Part shown: in pieces, positions 35,686 to 49,275 of the stretch | Numbering within the stretch: position 1 is the first letter of the stretch | Layout of the letters: each line of letters begins with the position of its first letter | Source: Neocallimastix lanati (nom. inval.) | Taxonomy: Eukaryota > Neocallimastigomycota > Neocallimastigomycetes > Neocallimastigales > Neocallimastigaceae | NCBI GenBank assembly: GCA_016946835.1 | Contig: JACVTC010000146.1 | Coordinates: 1 to 60,000, forward strand | Length of the DNA: 60,000 nucleotides | Direction: 5' to 3' | Made by a program: the position numbers and the translations under genes | The notes under the pieces: model-generated | The model's database searches: none | What the model was told of the DNA's origin: nothing | Seen by the model: the letters and a program-made list of their open reading frames with translations, nothing else

Positions 35686-35881
35686 TATATATATATATAT
35701 ATATATAGTATTTTGTAATGTGTATATATATATTTCTTTTCTTTTCTTTTTTTTTTTTTTTACAATTTTCAACAGTATTTTCTTTATTATTAGCAGTGAC
35801 TGACTCCTCTTTCGTTTTAAGTTTGTCCTTGGTTGCTTTTTTTTTAAGTAATTTACTTTTTGATTTTGATTTTTTTGCCAT
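31741..35881 (-). CDS. Ubiquitin-specific protease with N-terminal zinc finger, USP16/USP45-like (673 aa, 8 exons)
   Basis: A cysteine protease that removes ubiquitin from proteins. Exons on the minus strand are 35881-35764, 35426-35305, 35118-34973, 34694-34478, 34016-33726, 33348-33250, 32962-32897 and 32703-31741. All phases close. Exon 1 is a Lys-rich leader (MAKKSKSKSKLLKKK). Exons 2-4 carry a ubiquitin-binding UBP zinc finger (KKCNHL, LVCEECQ, MCLTCAKILCG, HCIYTH, YCFSCEED). The catalytic Cys194 lies in GLKNLKHTCFFNSVMQ. Exon 5 has the QQDSHELLRHLLDGIREEQ block of USP16/45. Exon 7 has EPFYDLSLSI. Exon 8 has LVLNLKRF, catalytic His631 (SGFSIQSGHYFAYISR) and Asp648. The usual Gly-Asn before Thr-Cys is Lys-His here. 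A charged Asn/Glu-rich insert sits before the His box. Introns are full of microsatellites. Confidence 0.93.
32705..32896. repeat. ATT-type microsatellite in ubiquitin protease intron 7
   Basis: Interrupted ATT repeats (about 32710-32890) fill almost the whole intron. A similar ATT run (about 33164-33217) occurs in intron 6. Confidence 0.85.
34156..34349. repeat. Hexanucleotide ATTAGT array in ubiquitin protease intron 4
   Basis: About 30 units of ATTAGT with few interruptions lie within the intron 34017-34477. In transcript sense (minus) the array reads TACTAA repeated. An exact TACTAAC occurs between the array and the 3' splice site at about 34080. Confidence 0.9.
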
Positions 35882-35955
35882 TATTATTATTTTTTTTTAA
35901 AAAATAAAAAATAAAAAAAAATTAACTATATAGTAATAATGCTATAACAAATATG

Positions 35956-35986
<31 letters not shown>

Positions 35987-36739
35987 TTAGAAAAATATTA
36001 AATGAATAAATAGTTATTAAACAAAATGTTACCACCAAGTAAAACAATTTATATAATATTTTATATATTTTATATATTTACAACTTTCTTTCCTTTTTTT
36101 GTTGTTCTTTCAGGTATATTTAATAAGTGATAAATAATAAAATTTAAATTATTTAATAAATAAATAAAATATGTATATTAAATTTTAATCAAATAAAAAA
36201 TAAATTAAAAATATAAATAAAAAAAAATAAAATGATAAAATGATAAAAATGATAAATAAAAATATAAATAAAAAATAAAATTATTTATAATTATTTTATA
36301 GTCTCTAAACTTTTCAAAAATAATTTTTATTTTTTTTTTTTTTTTCTTCTTCTTTTCACAATTTATTAATTTTTATTTTTTATTTTTTATTTTTTAATTA
36401 ATAATTAATTTAAATGAAAAATAAATAAATATATAAATAAATAAATATATAATTAAATATATAAATAAATAAATATATAAATAAATATATAAATAAATAT
36501 ATAAATAAATAAATATATAAAAAAAAGAAATCTTTTTTAATTATTAAAATTAAATTAAATTTGTTAAACATTTTAAATTTCTTTCTATTATTGATTTTAT
36601 TACATTTTAAATACATTTTAATTAATTAATTGTATATGAAAATTTCATTTTGTATTAGTCATAAATAGGTTTATAAAAATCACCAGAAAAAGTAGCTTTC
36701 TAAATTGGTTTAACATTGTAATCTTTGAATAAAGTATTC

Positions 36740-36781
36740 ATTTGTAAAAGTTAGGATCATTTGATCCTAACTTTTACAAAT
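36740..36781. repeat. Perfect 42-base inverted repeat
   Basis: Two perfect 20-bp arms (ATTTGTAAAAGTTAGGATCA and its complement) are separated by TT. It sits in a non-coding island and is more complex than the simple AT repeats around it. Confidence 0.9.
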
Positions 36782-36963
36782 AAATGTAGAAAAAAAACAA
36801 ATGTATATTATATTTCTGGATTAAATCTTATCCAAACTTCATATGAAAAACCTGTTATTTAAAAAAAAAAAAAAAAGTCACTTAATGAAATGATGGGCAA
36901 AATCAAAGAACATTATGGCATAATTCTTTAAGTCTCTCTATGTCATAAACAACGGTTAAAAAT

Positions 36964-36994
<31 letters not shown>

Positions 36995-37781
36995 TATAGA
37001 TAGATACTGTGCCACCATAAATGCCATAATTTAGTGGAAGTTAGATTTGAAATTAGTAAATAAGAATAGTTTAAAAAGAATGATTCTATTATTATTAATA
37101 TTAATTTAGGTTTATTAATAATTCAACCCATAAACATATTTATTAGTATCATTTAGGGTAGTTTTATATTTTAATTTACATTAATACTATAAGAGATTTT
37201 AGTGATTAATTACATTTTATTGGATGATGTTATTATATTTTAACTAGTTAATAAATATTTTATAGTGATGAAATAATAACCAATGTATTTTTATCAAGGA
37301 ATGATAAATAAAAATATATTATACTGATGAATAATAAGTAATGTTTTTTTTTATTGAGGAATAATAAATAAATAAATTAAAGTAAATTAACGAAATAGTA
37401 AAGTGTGAACAATATTATTATTGTGTATATTATTCTATATAATAATATTAGAATATATTATTTTGTCAATTATTCTCCTACTGTTTCCCGTCCATATAAA
37501 ATAAAATAAAATAAAATTTTGATATTGATGTTTTTATAAATATCATGTATTACTATATATATGATTAGAATATGTGAAATATATAAAAAAAAAAAAAAAA
37601 AAAAAAATAAGCTTCAAAGGTATTGAAACCTATTATAATATATATAATGGGTAAGCTACAATTGTATTAATAATGAAAATATTGCAAAGTAAACTCTTTA
37701 TCATACGATATATTAATAAAATTGACATAATTAATAAACCATAAATTCCTGACTCTTAACAGATTAAGAGGTTCAACTTAC

Positions 37782-37831
<50 letters not shown>

Positions 37832-38555
37832 TTCTTAGCAAAAGAATCGTTTGCCGGAGACAATTATTATGTCAAAGAAAAAATAAAATGGAATTTTTTT
37901 TTTTTTTTTTTTTTTTTTGAATTATGATAAAAGCTACTCATTATATGCTAATTTAAGGAAGACTAATAAAACTGATTAAAAATGATCAAGATTGTAAAAT
38001 TGAAGAAACACCTAAAAATATATATAATAGTTGAAAAAGAAAAAAAAAAAAATTCCAAAAATATAAAAATATTAAATTAATAGAGAAAAGCACCACTTCA
38101 GAGTATAGAAGAGCAAATTTATATATATTTTTTATGCTGAAACTCTTAATTGAAATTATAATTTGATATTTTAACAAATAAAGATATGTATAATAAAAAT
38201 AATAAATATAATCATGAGATATATATATAACTAATAGATGATATTTTATCCATCTACAAAACTACACTTATTGACTGCAAAATTAACTTTTTTTTTTTTT
38301 TATTTTTTATAAGTTATAATCATTAAACATCTATTATTAATATTTTAATGATAAGAAAATTCACATATATAAAAATCCTTTCAACGGTTTTGGATTTTAG
38401 GGGGAAATAGGTAAAAAAAAAAAAAAAATAAAGAACCTAAAATATTAAAGGAAAATTAACTTTAACTGAATCTTTATGATTATTAAAAATTATATTTTTT
38501 ATTGGAAATAAAAAAAAATATATATATATATTTATATATATATATATATATATAG

Positions 38556-38618
38556 ATTAAAAATTAATAATAATAATAATATATATATATATTATTATTA
38601 TTATTATTAATTTTTAAT
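38556..38618. repeat. Inverted repeat with 25-bp arms of AAT/ATT
   Basis: ATTAAAAATTAATAATAATA... is mirrored as its complement around an AT-dinucleotide centre (38581-38593). It would extrude as a cruciform or hairpin. Confidence 0.85.
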
Positions 38619-38740
38619 AACCAAGAACACTCATCTCACCCTCTCATCTCTCGATCTATACCACTTTTTTTCTTAAATAATAATTTTGTTTTTTTTGTTT
38701 TTTTTTGTTTTTTTTATTTTTGTTTTTATATTAAACTTTT

Positions 38741-38772
<32 letters not shown>

Positions 38773-41703
38773 TATTTTATTATTATTATATATATATATA
38801 TTTATTATTTTAAAATACATTTTTATTATTTTAAAATATATTTATTTTTATATTTTATAAATTTATTATTATTTTTTATTATATATTTATTATTTTTTAT
38901 TATATATTTATTATTTTTTATTATATATTTATTATTATTATTTTTTATTATTATATATTTATTATTTTTTATTATATATTTATTATTTATTTATTATTTA
39001 TTTATTATAGATATCCATCTATCTATTATAAAAAAAAAAAAGAAATACTATCTAAGTTTTAAATAATGATATAAAGATTTAATTAATAAAAAAAAAATAG
39101 AAACTAATATTTTGTTTTATTATTATTATTATTATTATTAATTATTATTATTATTATTATTTTTTAAAAAAAAAAAAAAAAATTAAAATTAAAATTAAAA
39201 TTAAAAATTTTTATTATTATAAAAATAAATATAGTATTAAAAAAGAAAGAAAAAAAAAATAAAAATAAAAATAAAAAAAACTATATATAAAATCACATTT
39301 TTTTTTAATCTTATTTTCTTTTTTTTTTCTTTTTTTTTTTTTTTTTTTTATTAATAAAAAAAAGCTTAAATTAATTTTTTTTTAACATGATAATTATTAT
39401 TATTGATTTATTTTACTATTAATTATTTAATAGTATTATTAATCAGTATTGTTATAATTTATTTTTTTTTTTTTTTTTTTTTTGAAAAAAAAAAAAAAAA
39501 AAAAAAACATTAAATTAAAAAATAATTAGTTTTAAAAATAATTATTTCATATAAAAAATATTTAGTAGTAAAAAAGTAAAAAAATAAAAATAAAAATAGG
39601 GGGGTTTATCATCATAAAATTATAATTAAAAATAAAAATAAAAAGGATAATGATATATTTAAAAAAAAAAATTAAAAATAAAAAATAATGATAAAAAAAT
39701 TAAAGAAAAAATTATTTTTAAAACTAATTTTTGAAATCAACCACCATTATTTTTTCATTTTTGTTTTTGTTTTATTTTTGTTATTTTATAATTTTTTTTT
39801 TTTTTTTTTTTTTTTTAATGAGAGAAAAAAAATAAAAATAAAGAAGTTTTTTTTTTTATTTTTAAATAAAAAGAAATATTTATCATTTACTATTATTTAA
39901 TAAGTAATTATTATAATAATAAATAAAAGGTTTTTTTTTCCTTTGGCATTTATTAAATAATAATTATCATTAAATATTATTAATAAATATTTATAAACAT
40001 TTGAAATAATTTTTTTTTTATTTTCATTATCTATATATATATATATAAAAAAAAAATATTCTTCTTTGAATTAATATGTTTTTAATTACTTTTTATTTTT
40101 TTTGTCTCTATAATTTTTGTTTTTTTGTTTTTTCGTTTTTTTTTTTTTTTTTTGTATTTTATTTTTACTTCATCTTAAATTATTATTATTGCTGATATTG
40201 GATATATATTAATTGATATTATTATTATTAATAATATAAATAAAAGAATATTATTATCCAATAGGGATAATAATATCTTTGAATTTATTTTTTTTATTTT
40301 TATTATTTTTTTTAATAAAGAAATAACTATTAAGAAACAAGTATTTATTATTATATAATATAATATATTAATGAATACTATTTTAAAAAAATAATAATAA
40401 TAAAAATAAAAAATAGTTAACTGAATATATATATATATATTTAATATACTTTTAAAAATTATAAAGTTTATAATACTGTTATTATATACTACTTTATATA
40501 TATATACATATGCTATTATATTAAATAAAGGTGATATTGATAAAAAATTATTTTGATAAATATTGATATTTACTATTACTTTGGATTTATATTATATATA
40601 TTGTTATTTTACTTATTTTTTATTTTTTTTATTTTTTTATTTTTTTATTTTTTTTTTTTTGTTTTTTAATTTTAATTTATTGCTATTTATTTTTATTTTT
40701 ATTTTATTGTATTTTATTTTATTATTCTTTTTTTATTTTATTGATTTTTAATTTAATTCAATTTATTTTTATATTTTGTTAATACGTTGGTGTTGATTTC
40801 AAATCTTTTTTTTTTTTTTTTTTTTTAAAAAAAATAATAATAATTAATTATTTAATAATATATTTGAGGAAAAACGTTTTTTTTTTCCAAAAAAAAATTT
40901 TTTTTTATACATACTTACACACTAAATGTGATTTTATATTAAAAATTTAAACAAAGAAATAAAATTAAAAAAAAAATTAATTTTTTTTTCTTTGTCATTT
41001 TCTTTTTTTTTTTCTTTTTTTTTTTTTTTCTTTTTCCTCTGTTTTTTGTTTTTTTACTTTTTATTGAATAACAATAAAAATAGTTATTGTTATTCAATAA
41101 CTATTTTTTTTTCCTTCATCGACTATTTACATTTTTTTTTATTTATTTTTTATTTTTTTTTTTGTTTGAATTTGAATTTGATTTGGATTTGGATTTTAAT
41201 ATTGATTTTAATGTTGATTATGATTTTGAACAGGAATATAAATTTGATTTGATATTTTTTTTTTCTTTTTTGAAAACATAATAATAAAAAAATATAAAAA
41301 AGAAAAAAAAAAAAAGAATATTTAAAATGAGTTAAAAAAATTATTATTATAAATATTTTTCCCTTCTTTTTATTGTTATTATTTTTTAAATAGAGTTAAT
41401 ATTTTATATATTTTTTCTTCAATTTAATTGTATTTCCTTTTTTTTTCTTTCAATTCCCTTGGGTAATATATTTAAATATAATATATATATATACATTATT
41501 TATTTCTTTTAAAATTAAATAAATAAAAAAAAAAGGGTATAATCTATTTTTCATAAATAAATTAGTATATTCATTATTATATATATATATATTATAAACT
41601 TGTATTGAAGAAAAATATATTTCAAAGATTTTCTTGAATTGGAAAAATATATATATGTTTATAATAATAATTTGACTATTTTAAAAAAAAAATTTTTTTT
41701 TTC

Positions 41704-41737
<34 letters not shown>

Positions 41738-41818
41738 ACAAAAAAGATGGAATTATTGGATTTAATTGGAATGAGGAGAAAAAAAAAAAAAAAAAAGAGT
41801 AAGAAAAAAAGATACATC

Positions 41819-44594
41819 CTAACATTCAAGACTAACATGTTGTTTAATGGCTTCAGCTCGAATTAAATCAAATACCTTTAACATCTTATTACGAGCACCG
41901 AGAGCCGCCACGCCACGCTTTAATAATTCATCATTATCTAAACGAATCATCTGTTTCCAATTTAATCCTTCAAAAGCAGGAGCATATTTATGTAATCTTA
42001 AGGAACGTAAAAATACAGGAATATCTTTAAGCATTTCAAGATCAATTTGATCCGGAATCTTACCCTTTTCTCTACTTGGAGTAGCTGTAGTGGTAGAACC
42101 ATTTACACTTTCAGCACCACCATGATGATTTGTTTCTCCATCTTCACTGGAAGACTTCTTTAATGCCTTAGAAGAAGGAGAAGTAGGTGTGTTTGGAGAA
42201 GAAAGATTAGATTTAGCAAGTTTTTCCTTTTCCTTTTCCCTTCTAGCTCTTTCCTTATTCTTATTTACCATATCGTTCATTTCCTTACTAAGATTTAAAA
42301 TATCGGTTAGAATGGAAGCATTCTTACTCTCCTTATTAGTTAATAAAATTTGAGTTAACGATTTATTTCTTGGTCTAGTCTTTACTGAAGAATTGGAATC
42401 CTTTTCAGTCTTGCCTTCAGCTTCTTTAACATCATTTTTAGCAATAGCCATGCTAGCATTAGAAGTAACTGGAACAGCACCGTTAACATTAACATTAGCA
42501 TTGGTATTGTTGGTGTTGCTGTTATGATTACCGTGACTATGGTTGGTGTTATTGGTATTGCTCGTATTATTGGATGGTTTTGGTGGACGAATTGGACTGA
42601 CTCTTGGAGAATTTTGATTAGAAGGAGCCGTATAAATTTCATTGTTATCACCTAAAACAGATAAGGAGCTAGTATTTGGAGATAAGACAGGTAAAACTGA
42701 AGTGGTAGTAGTGGTGGTGGTGTTAGTGGCACTATAGGAATTCATTAAAGAGTTGATGGTAGTTTGATTCAATAAAGGTAAGTTATTGGTGAAAGAAGTA
42801 TTATTATTCATGGCTAAAAATTGAGAATTCATCATACCTCCAGGATTGGAAGGATTAGCATTAGACATACCATTTAAAAGAACGGAATCATTGACATTGT
42901 AACGATTCATGTTGCCTAAGACATTTAAATTTGGACTTGGAACATTGACATTGACATTGACATTCATCATGGAATTCATGTAAGAATTTTTTCTAGCCGT
43001 CGCTGGAGAAGTAGTGTTAGTAGTAGCTGCTGGATAATTATTGGTTGGAGCAGCAGAAGTAGAATGTGATGGTTTACTACTTTGACGAGCAAGACTACTG
43101 GAACGTTCATTTAAAAAGTTAGCATTAGAAAGAGAGTTCATCGCCAAGTTGAATTCATTTACATTTAAAGGACAAGAGAATTGATTGTTAGGAGATTTAT
43201 TTTGTGAAAGATTGGTGGTAGCTTCCACAAAACTATTCTTACGGTAATCTTCCTCATCATAATAGGTCTCAGTAGAAGTGGAATGAATCATGGAAGAATT
43301 ATCGGAAGAAGTATTGGAATTATGTTTAGTACTTGAAGAGTAAATACTATCAGAAATTGGTCTCTTAATAAAAGAATGGAATAAAGGATTATTCTTCACT
43401 TTCTGTTGAAGTAAAGTTAAAAAGAAGCGAACCTGAAGTTCGGAAATATTTTGAATTAAGGAATAAAGAACGGTAGTTCTTTCACATTCCGATAAAACGG
43501 AAAACCATTGTTCGATAGCTGCCATTTCTTCCTTAAAATCATCATCCAATTTTGCATTAGCCATTTCTTCAAGCGTTTTTTCATAGTAAGATAAATCTTC
43601 GAAAATTCTATTTATTGAATAATACATTGTAAAAAAAAATAAAAAAAAAAAATGAATGTAAAAGTTCATTGTAAAAATGCGTGAATTTAAAAAGTAGAAA
43701 GAAGAAAGTATATAAAAAATATATAAAGATTAAATAATATATATAAAAATAAATTATATTTAAAGAATAAATAATATATAAAAATAAATTATATTTAAAG
43801 AATAAATGATATATAAAGAATAATATATAAGAAATAGATGATAAATAAATAAATAAAGAATAATATATAAAGAATAGATAATAAATAAATAAAGAATAAT
43901 ATATAAAGAATAGATAATAAATAAATAAAGAATAATATATAAAGAATAAATGATGTATAAATAATTAATAATATATATAGAACAAATATATATATAAAAA
44001 GAAATATTTTGAAAAAATAGAAATAGAAATAAAAATATATATATATATATATTAATATTATAAAATATTAAAAAAAAAAGTATTATTTATTAATATCTTT
44101 TTTTATCACTAGTAAATATATATTTATATATGAAATTCTATTCAACAATAAGACTATCTTTAACTTTTCTTTTTCTTTGATATTATTTTTTTATATTATT
44201 TTTTCTTTATTATTTTTTATTATTATTTATTATTGCTTATATAACTTTTTTTTTAATAAAAACTTTGCTACATTAAAGAATTGTCTCAACTAAACACTTA
44301 CTTATCAATAGCTTCAGCTTCTGAAGATTTATAGTTGGCATTATTCATATATAAACTTTTAGAACCCATAGCCTTTGGGTTAATAATATCAGAATAAGTA
44401 TTTTCACGGTTTTCATAGATCATTGATTTAACATAAGGGTTATTCTGTTGTAATAATACAGGCTTATCCTGAATATTGAATAAAGGATCCGATGTTGGTC
44501 TAGTATTGGATGCATTTCTCATCATTTCAGAGGTTGGAATGTTGATAGAATTCATTTTTAAAGGATTTTCTAAATAAGGTTGATGAAAAGTCAT
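41819..44594 (-). CDS. VTS1: Vts1/Smaug-like SAM-domain RNA-binding protein (693 aa, 2 exons)
   Basis: A predicted post-transcriptional regulator that binds stem-loops in mRNA and promotes deadenylation and decay. Exon 1 is 44594-44302 and exon 2 is 43607-41819. The GTAAGT donor and AAATAG acceptor join AA|A in frame, giving EAIDKIFEDLSYYEK. The N-terminal region (about residues 98-170, EEMAAIEQWFSVLSECERTT..LYSLIQN..QVRFFLTLLQQK) matches the conserved N-terminal domain of the Vts1/Smaug family. A long Ser/Thr/Asn-rich disordered middle follows. The C-terminal SAM domain (about 622-685) contains DIPVFLRSLRLHKYAPAFE and GVAALGARNKMLKVFDLI, with the basic residues that bind the RNA hairpin in Vts1. 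A reading that starts at 43669 inside the intron is artefactual. The start at 44594 is the first ATG of the conserved frame, but no upstream stop is close, so a longer N-terminus is possible. Confidence 0.92.
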
Positions 44595-46305
44595 TTTATA
44601 CTTGTTTAATAGATATTATTATTATTATTTTAAAAACTTTTTTTTATTCTAGTATTGTATTTTTTATTATTATTATTATTATTATTACTGTTATTAATAA
44701 AATGTTTTTGTTTATTAAAATATTAACAATAAAAAAAAAAAAAATAGATATATATATTTATATATTTTAGTTTTTTTATATTTACAAAGTTATTGACTTT
44801 TTTTTCAAATTATAAAAATAAAAAAAAAAAAAAAGAAAAACTATTCTTACTTTATTATATATAGTTTTTATTTTATTTTATTTTTTATTAATAAAAGTAT
44901 TTATATTTTTTTTCTAAATATTGATATATAATTTTATTACAAAATATTGTAATATATTTCTATTTACTAATTGAAATTTATACATATATAATATTTTTTT
45001 TTCCTCTTTTATATTTTACTCAATGATTTATTTCTATTGATTGATTTCTATATATATTGAAAAGAAAAAAAAAAAATTTTCTGGATTTTTTTTAATTAAA
45101 AAATGCATATATATCGATATTAAATTAGTTTACTTTTATTTATATATATATTTATAATAAAAAAAAAAAAAAAAAAGATGTTGATAAATATATTTTTATC
45201 TTTTTTTTTCTTTTATTTATTTAACTGGTATTAAATTAAATATATAATAAATATTAATTTTCTTTCTTTATATTTTATTATTTTTATTAATATATTAATT
45301 GAGCCTATAAAAGATATATAGTTGATATAAAAATAAATATATATATTATATTTTTATTCAATTAATATATATATAATTATATTTTTAATTTTTATTTTTA
45401 TTTTTTTTTTTTTCTGTTATTTAAACAATTGTAATATATAAAAAGAAAGAAAGAAAGATAATAAAAGAGTTAATATAAAAACACAAGAAAACAAAACAAA
45501 ACAAAAAAAAAAGTTTCTTTATATAAATAATTTTTTTAAATAAAGTGAAACTTTTTTCTTTTTATATCAAAAATAAAAATAAAATAAATAATTAAAAAAT
45601 AAATAAAATATAAAAACGATTAAAAGATTATAAATTTTATTATTTAATACTAATTAAAAATTATAAAAAAATTAATATTAATAAAAAAATTAAAAAAAAA
45701 ATTAATAATAATAATAATAATAAAAAATTATATATTAAATTTTATTAAATTTTATTAAATAGAAAAGAGGGAAAAAAAAATTATTTATTTATTCATATAT
45801 TCATTCATTCATTCATTTTTATAAAAAATATTTATATTTAATAAATATATATTAATATATTATAAAGTATATATAATATATACTGTTATGTAATAGACTT
45901 ATTTATTGATCGATTAATTTAAGATATAATAACTTTAAATAATAATAAAATTTTTATTATACTTTTTTTTTAGTTCAGTGACATGACTATACTAAAGTTA
46001 TAAATGAAATTTATTTATATATTCATTCATTATTTATTATTAATTTATTATAATAATTATTTATTTATTTATTTAAATTAATTATTTTATAATCAATGAC
46101 ATTTATTTATTATTATACTTGCATAGAATATAGATATATAAAATATTTATATATATATTCATTTATATATACATTTATTTATATATATATTTATTTATAT
46201 ATATATTTATTTATATATATATTTATTTATGTATTATTAATTATTTATTTATTTTTCTATTTATTTATTCATTCTTTCATTTTTTATCCATCTATTTATT
46301 TATTT

Positions 46306-46350
<45 letters not shown>

Positions 46351-47744
46351 TTTCCAGATAATAAAATATAAAAAAAATTTTTTCATTTTTTATTAATTAT
46401 TGTAAATTTTAATATTTATTATTCATCAACAATGTCAATTTGTATATATTATTCATTATATAATAATATATTTATATTATTATTTTCAATACATATAATT
46501 ACATTCATCAATATAATTAATTTATACCATTCTATATGTTTTAATTTCTTTAAATAAAAAAATTTTTTTTTCCTATAAAATAAATAAAAAATAAAAAATA
46601 AAAAAAATAAAATTAAGCATGCTTTCTTTTTCTATATTAAATAAGGTTTGTTCATTATTTTTATTAAAATTTAAACTTTTTCCTTTTTTTATTTTTTGTA
46701 ACTTCGATTTGTTTCAATTGATTAATTTAAAAAATGAGTAATAAATTAAGTTTTTTATTTTTTTTATTATTTTTATGTTCTTTTCTTTCTCCATCAATTA
46801 AATAAATTTATAAATAACTATATAAATAAATAAATTAAATATTAGTATATAAATAAATAAATATATTAATAAATAAATAAATAATTTTTTATAGAGTGGA
46901 GACATTTAAAAAATAGAGAAATAAAATAATTTTTATATAAAATAAAGTTTATTATATTTTTAAACATTTTTTATTTGAAAAGGAATAATTGAAGAGAAAT
47001 GATTGGTCCATTGATTAATATTATCATTGTGAAACAAAAATAATTTAAAAGCAGAAATAAATTAAAATCGAATTCATGGAAATGAGAAATTTTTAAAAAA
47101 AAAAAAAAAATCATTTTTAATTATTATATTAATTATATATAAGAAAAAATATAAAATAATGATTTATATTAATAATAATAATAATAATAATATTAATATT
47201 AATATTATTAATAATAATAATGATTTTTAGTGGAAAATAAATAAGATGAATTAAATATGAAAGGGTTTGGTATAAGTAATAATAAATAAATAAATAAAGT
47301 AACAAATAAATAATAATTATAATTAAAATAAATAAATAATGATTAAAATTATAAAATAAATAAACAAATTTCAATTAAAATTATAATTAAATATATATAT
47401 GCAATAATAAATAAATATAAATTAATTATTATAAGGTACATACTTCATGCAATAATTGATAAATGTATTGAATGGTGTAATTGTTGTAATTATTTTACGT
47501 ATTGTAATGTATTCTTTCCATTTTCCATTCTTGTTACAATTATTAAAATTAAATTGTACATCATTACATCATTAAAATGTACCTTAGATATTATTTGTTT
47601 TATTAAAATACAAACTTTAATTCTATAGAAAATAGAAAAGATGAAACAAAAATAAAAATAAAAAAAAAGGCAACATTTTTTAAAAGATATAAAAGATAAA
47701 GTTTTTTTTTTTTACTTTTCAAACTTTATTTTATTAAATTATAA
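44595..47744. other. Low-complexity interval upstream of the SAM-domain gene
   Basis: Homopolymers, AT runs and tetranucleotide TTTA/TTTATATATA repeats (especially 46160-46348). No coding or RNA gene seen. The proximal part should hold the promoter of the SAM-domain gene. Confidence 0.6.
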
Positions 47745-47859
47745 AATGACGTTGTCTGTTGACCAATAAGATTCAATTCAAATACATCTATAGATGATAA
47801 ATATTTATTATAATAATGACATTGTTTATTGACCAATAAGGTTCTATTCAAATACTTCT
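47745..47859. repeat. Two direct copies of a 45-base CCAAT-containing sequence
   Basis: 47745-47789 and 47815-47859 share AATGAC.TTGT.T.TTGACCAATAAG.TTC.ATTCAAATAC with a 70-base period. It lies in otherwise simple-repeat DNA and its origin is unknown. Confidence 0.75.
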
Positions 47860-47970
47860 GTTTTATGATGAAGAGTCACTGGCACTTTAATTATTCTATA
47901 TTTGTTTTTATACTATTATATTGTGGCTTGTAAGTTAATTATTGTGCAATATATTTCAATACTTTTGAAG

Positions 47971-48027
47971 CAAAATTTTCATATATTTCACATATTCTAA
48001 CAATACGTGAAATATATGAAAATTTTG
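47971..48027. repeat. Inverted repeat with perfect 21-bp arms
   Basis: Arms CAAAATTTTCATATATTTCA+C and the complement are separated by a 15-base loop (47992-48006). A TTTA tetranucleotide array begins right after it. Confidence 0.9.
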
Positions 48028-48034
48028 AAAATTT

Positions 48035-48042
48035 ATGTATAT

Positions 48043-48137
<95 letters not shown>

Positions 48138-48138
48138 G
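48035..48138. repeat. TTTA tetranucleotide array
   Basis: About 25 nearly perfect TTTA units. Confidence 0.95.
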
Positions 48139-49059
48139 AAAAAAGTAAAAAATATAAAATATATATAATACTAAATATAATTAATATATATAATTTAAAT
48201 ATATAAAAAAATGAATAAACTAAAGATAAAGGATGGATATCATAAGTTATAAACTTACGCTGTTATATACCCTTTTACTTATTTATTATAAGAATGTATA
48301 AATTATAATTAAATTCAATGAAATATATAAAATTTGTATTTAAAAAAAATGGAAAAAAAAAAAAAAAGATTTTCAAATTTTTAATATATATTATATTAAA
48401 TTATATATTAAAATTAAATTTAAGAAATATAAATTTATATGGAATATCCGATGAATTTTTTTATTTTTATACTAAAATTTAAATAAATAAATAAATATAA
48501 TTATTAAATAAATAAATAAATATACATCTATTTAAATAAATGGATAAATAAATAAATAAATAAAATTAATCATTGGATCAACAACCATGAAAATTTTGTT
48601 TATGTTTTTTTGTTTTGTTTTGCTTTTTATATTTTTTTAAAAAATAATAATAATTCTAGACCTTTTGGACTTAGGAAAAGCCATGAATTTTAAAAATAAA
48701 CAAAAAAAAAAAAAAAGAAATAAATAAATAAATAGATAAATAAATAGTTAAATAATTAAATGAATGAATAAATAAATAAATAGATAAAATATAATAAATG
48801 GATTACTCTGGGTTTTTAAATAATTGAATAATTATTTATTTATTTATTATTTATTATTCCATTATTTATTAATAAATATTCTTTTTATTCTTTTTATTAT
48901 TTATTATTTATTTATTTAATAATAAATATTCCTTTTAATCTAATCTAATTTTAATTTTTACTATAAAAGAAAACCATATATTAAAAAAAAAATAATAATA
49001 ATAATAAAAAATTAAAAATAAAAAAAAATGTGGGTGGTTCATATAAACCTGCTAATTTG

Positions 49060-49275
49060 AATATATGTAAATAGATAAATATAAATAAATAGATAAATAT
49101 AAATAAATAAATAAATATATGTAAATAGATAAATATATGTAAATAGATAAATATATGTAAATAGATAAATATAAATAAATAAATAAATATATGTAAATAG
49201 ATAAATATATGTAAATAGATAAATATATGTAAATAGATAAATATATGTAAATAGATAAATATATGTAAATAGAGA
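49060..49275. repeat. 18-bp tandem repeat array
   Basis: The unit is ATATATGTAAATAGATAA or its shortened form ATATAAATAAATAGATAA, repeated about a dozen times. Confidence 0.85.

Larger units (their letters stand above)
35882..41818. other. Gene-poor, low-complexity intergenic region
   Basis: Mostly homopolymers, AT and ATT runs. Three islands of more complex sequence are 36640-37020, 37620-37770 and 37840-38400. The last reads weakly as NYDKSYSLYANLRKTNK and DDILSIYKTTLIDCKIN on the plus strand, reminiscent of copia gag, but it has stops throughout and I do not claim it. No RNA gene was recognised. Confidence 0.5.

Noticed and set aside
43608-43669. Start of the SAM-domain protein at 43669 (MNFYIHFFFLFFF)
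   Set aside because: This leader is intron sequence. A GTAAGT donor at 44301 and AAATAG acceptor at 43608 join a non-repetitive first exon in perfect phase.
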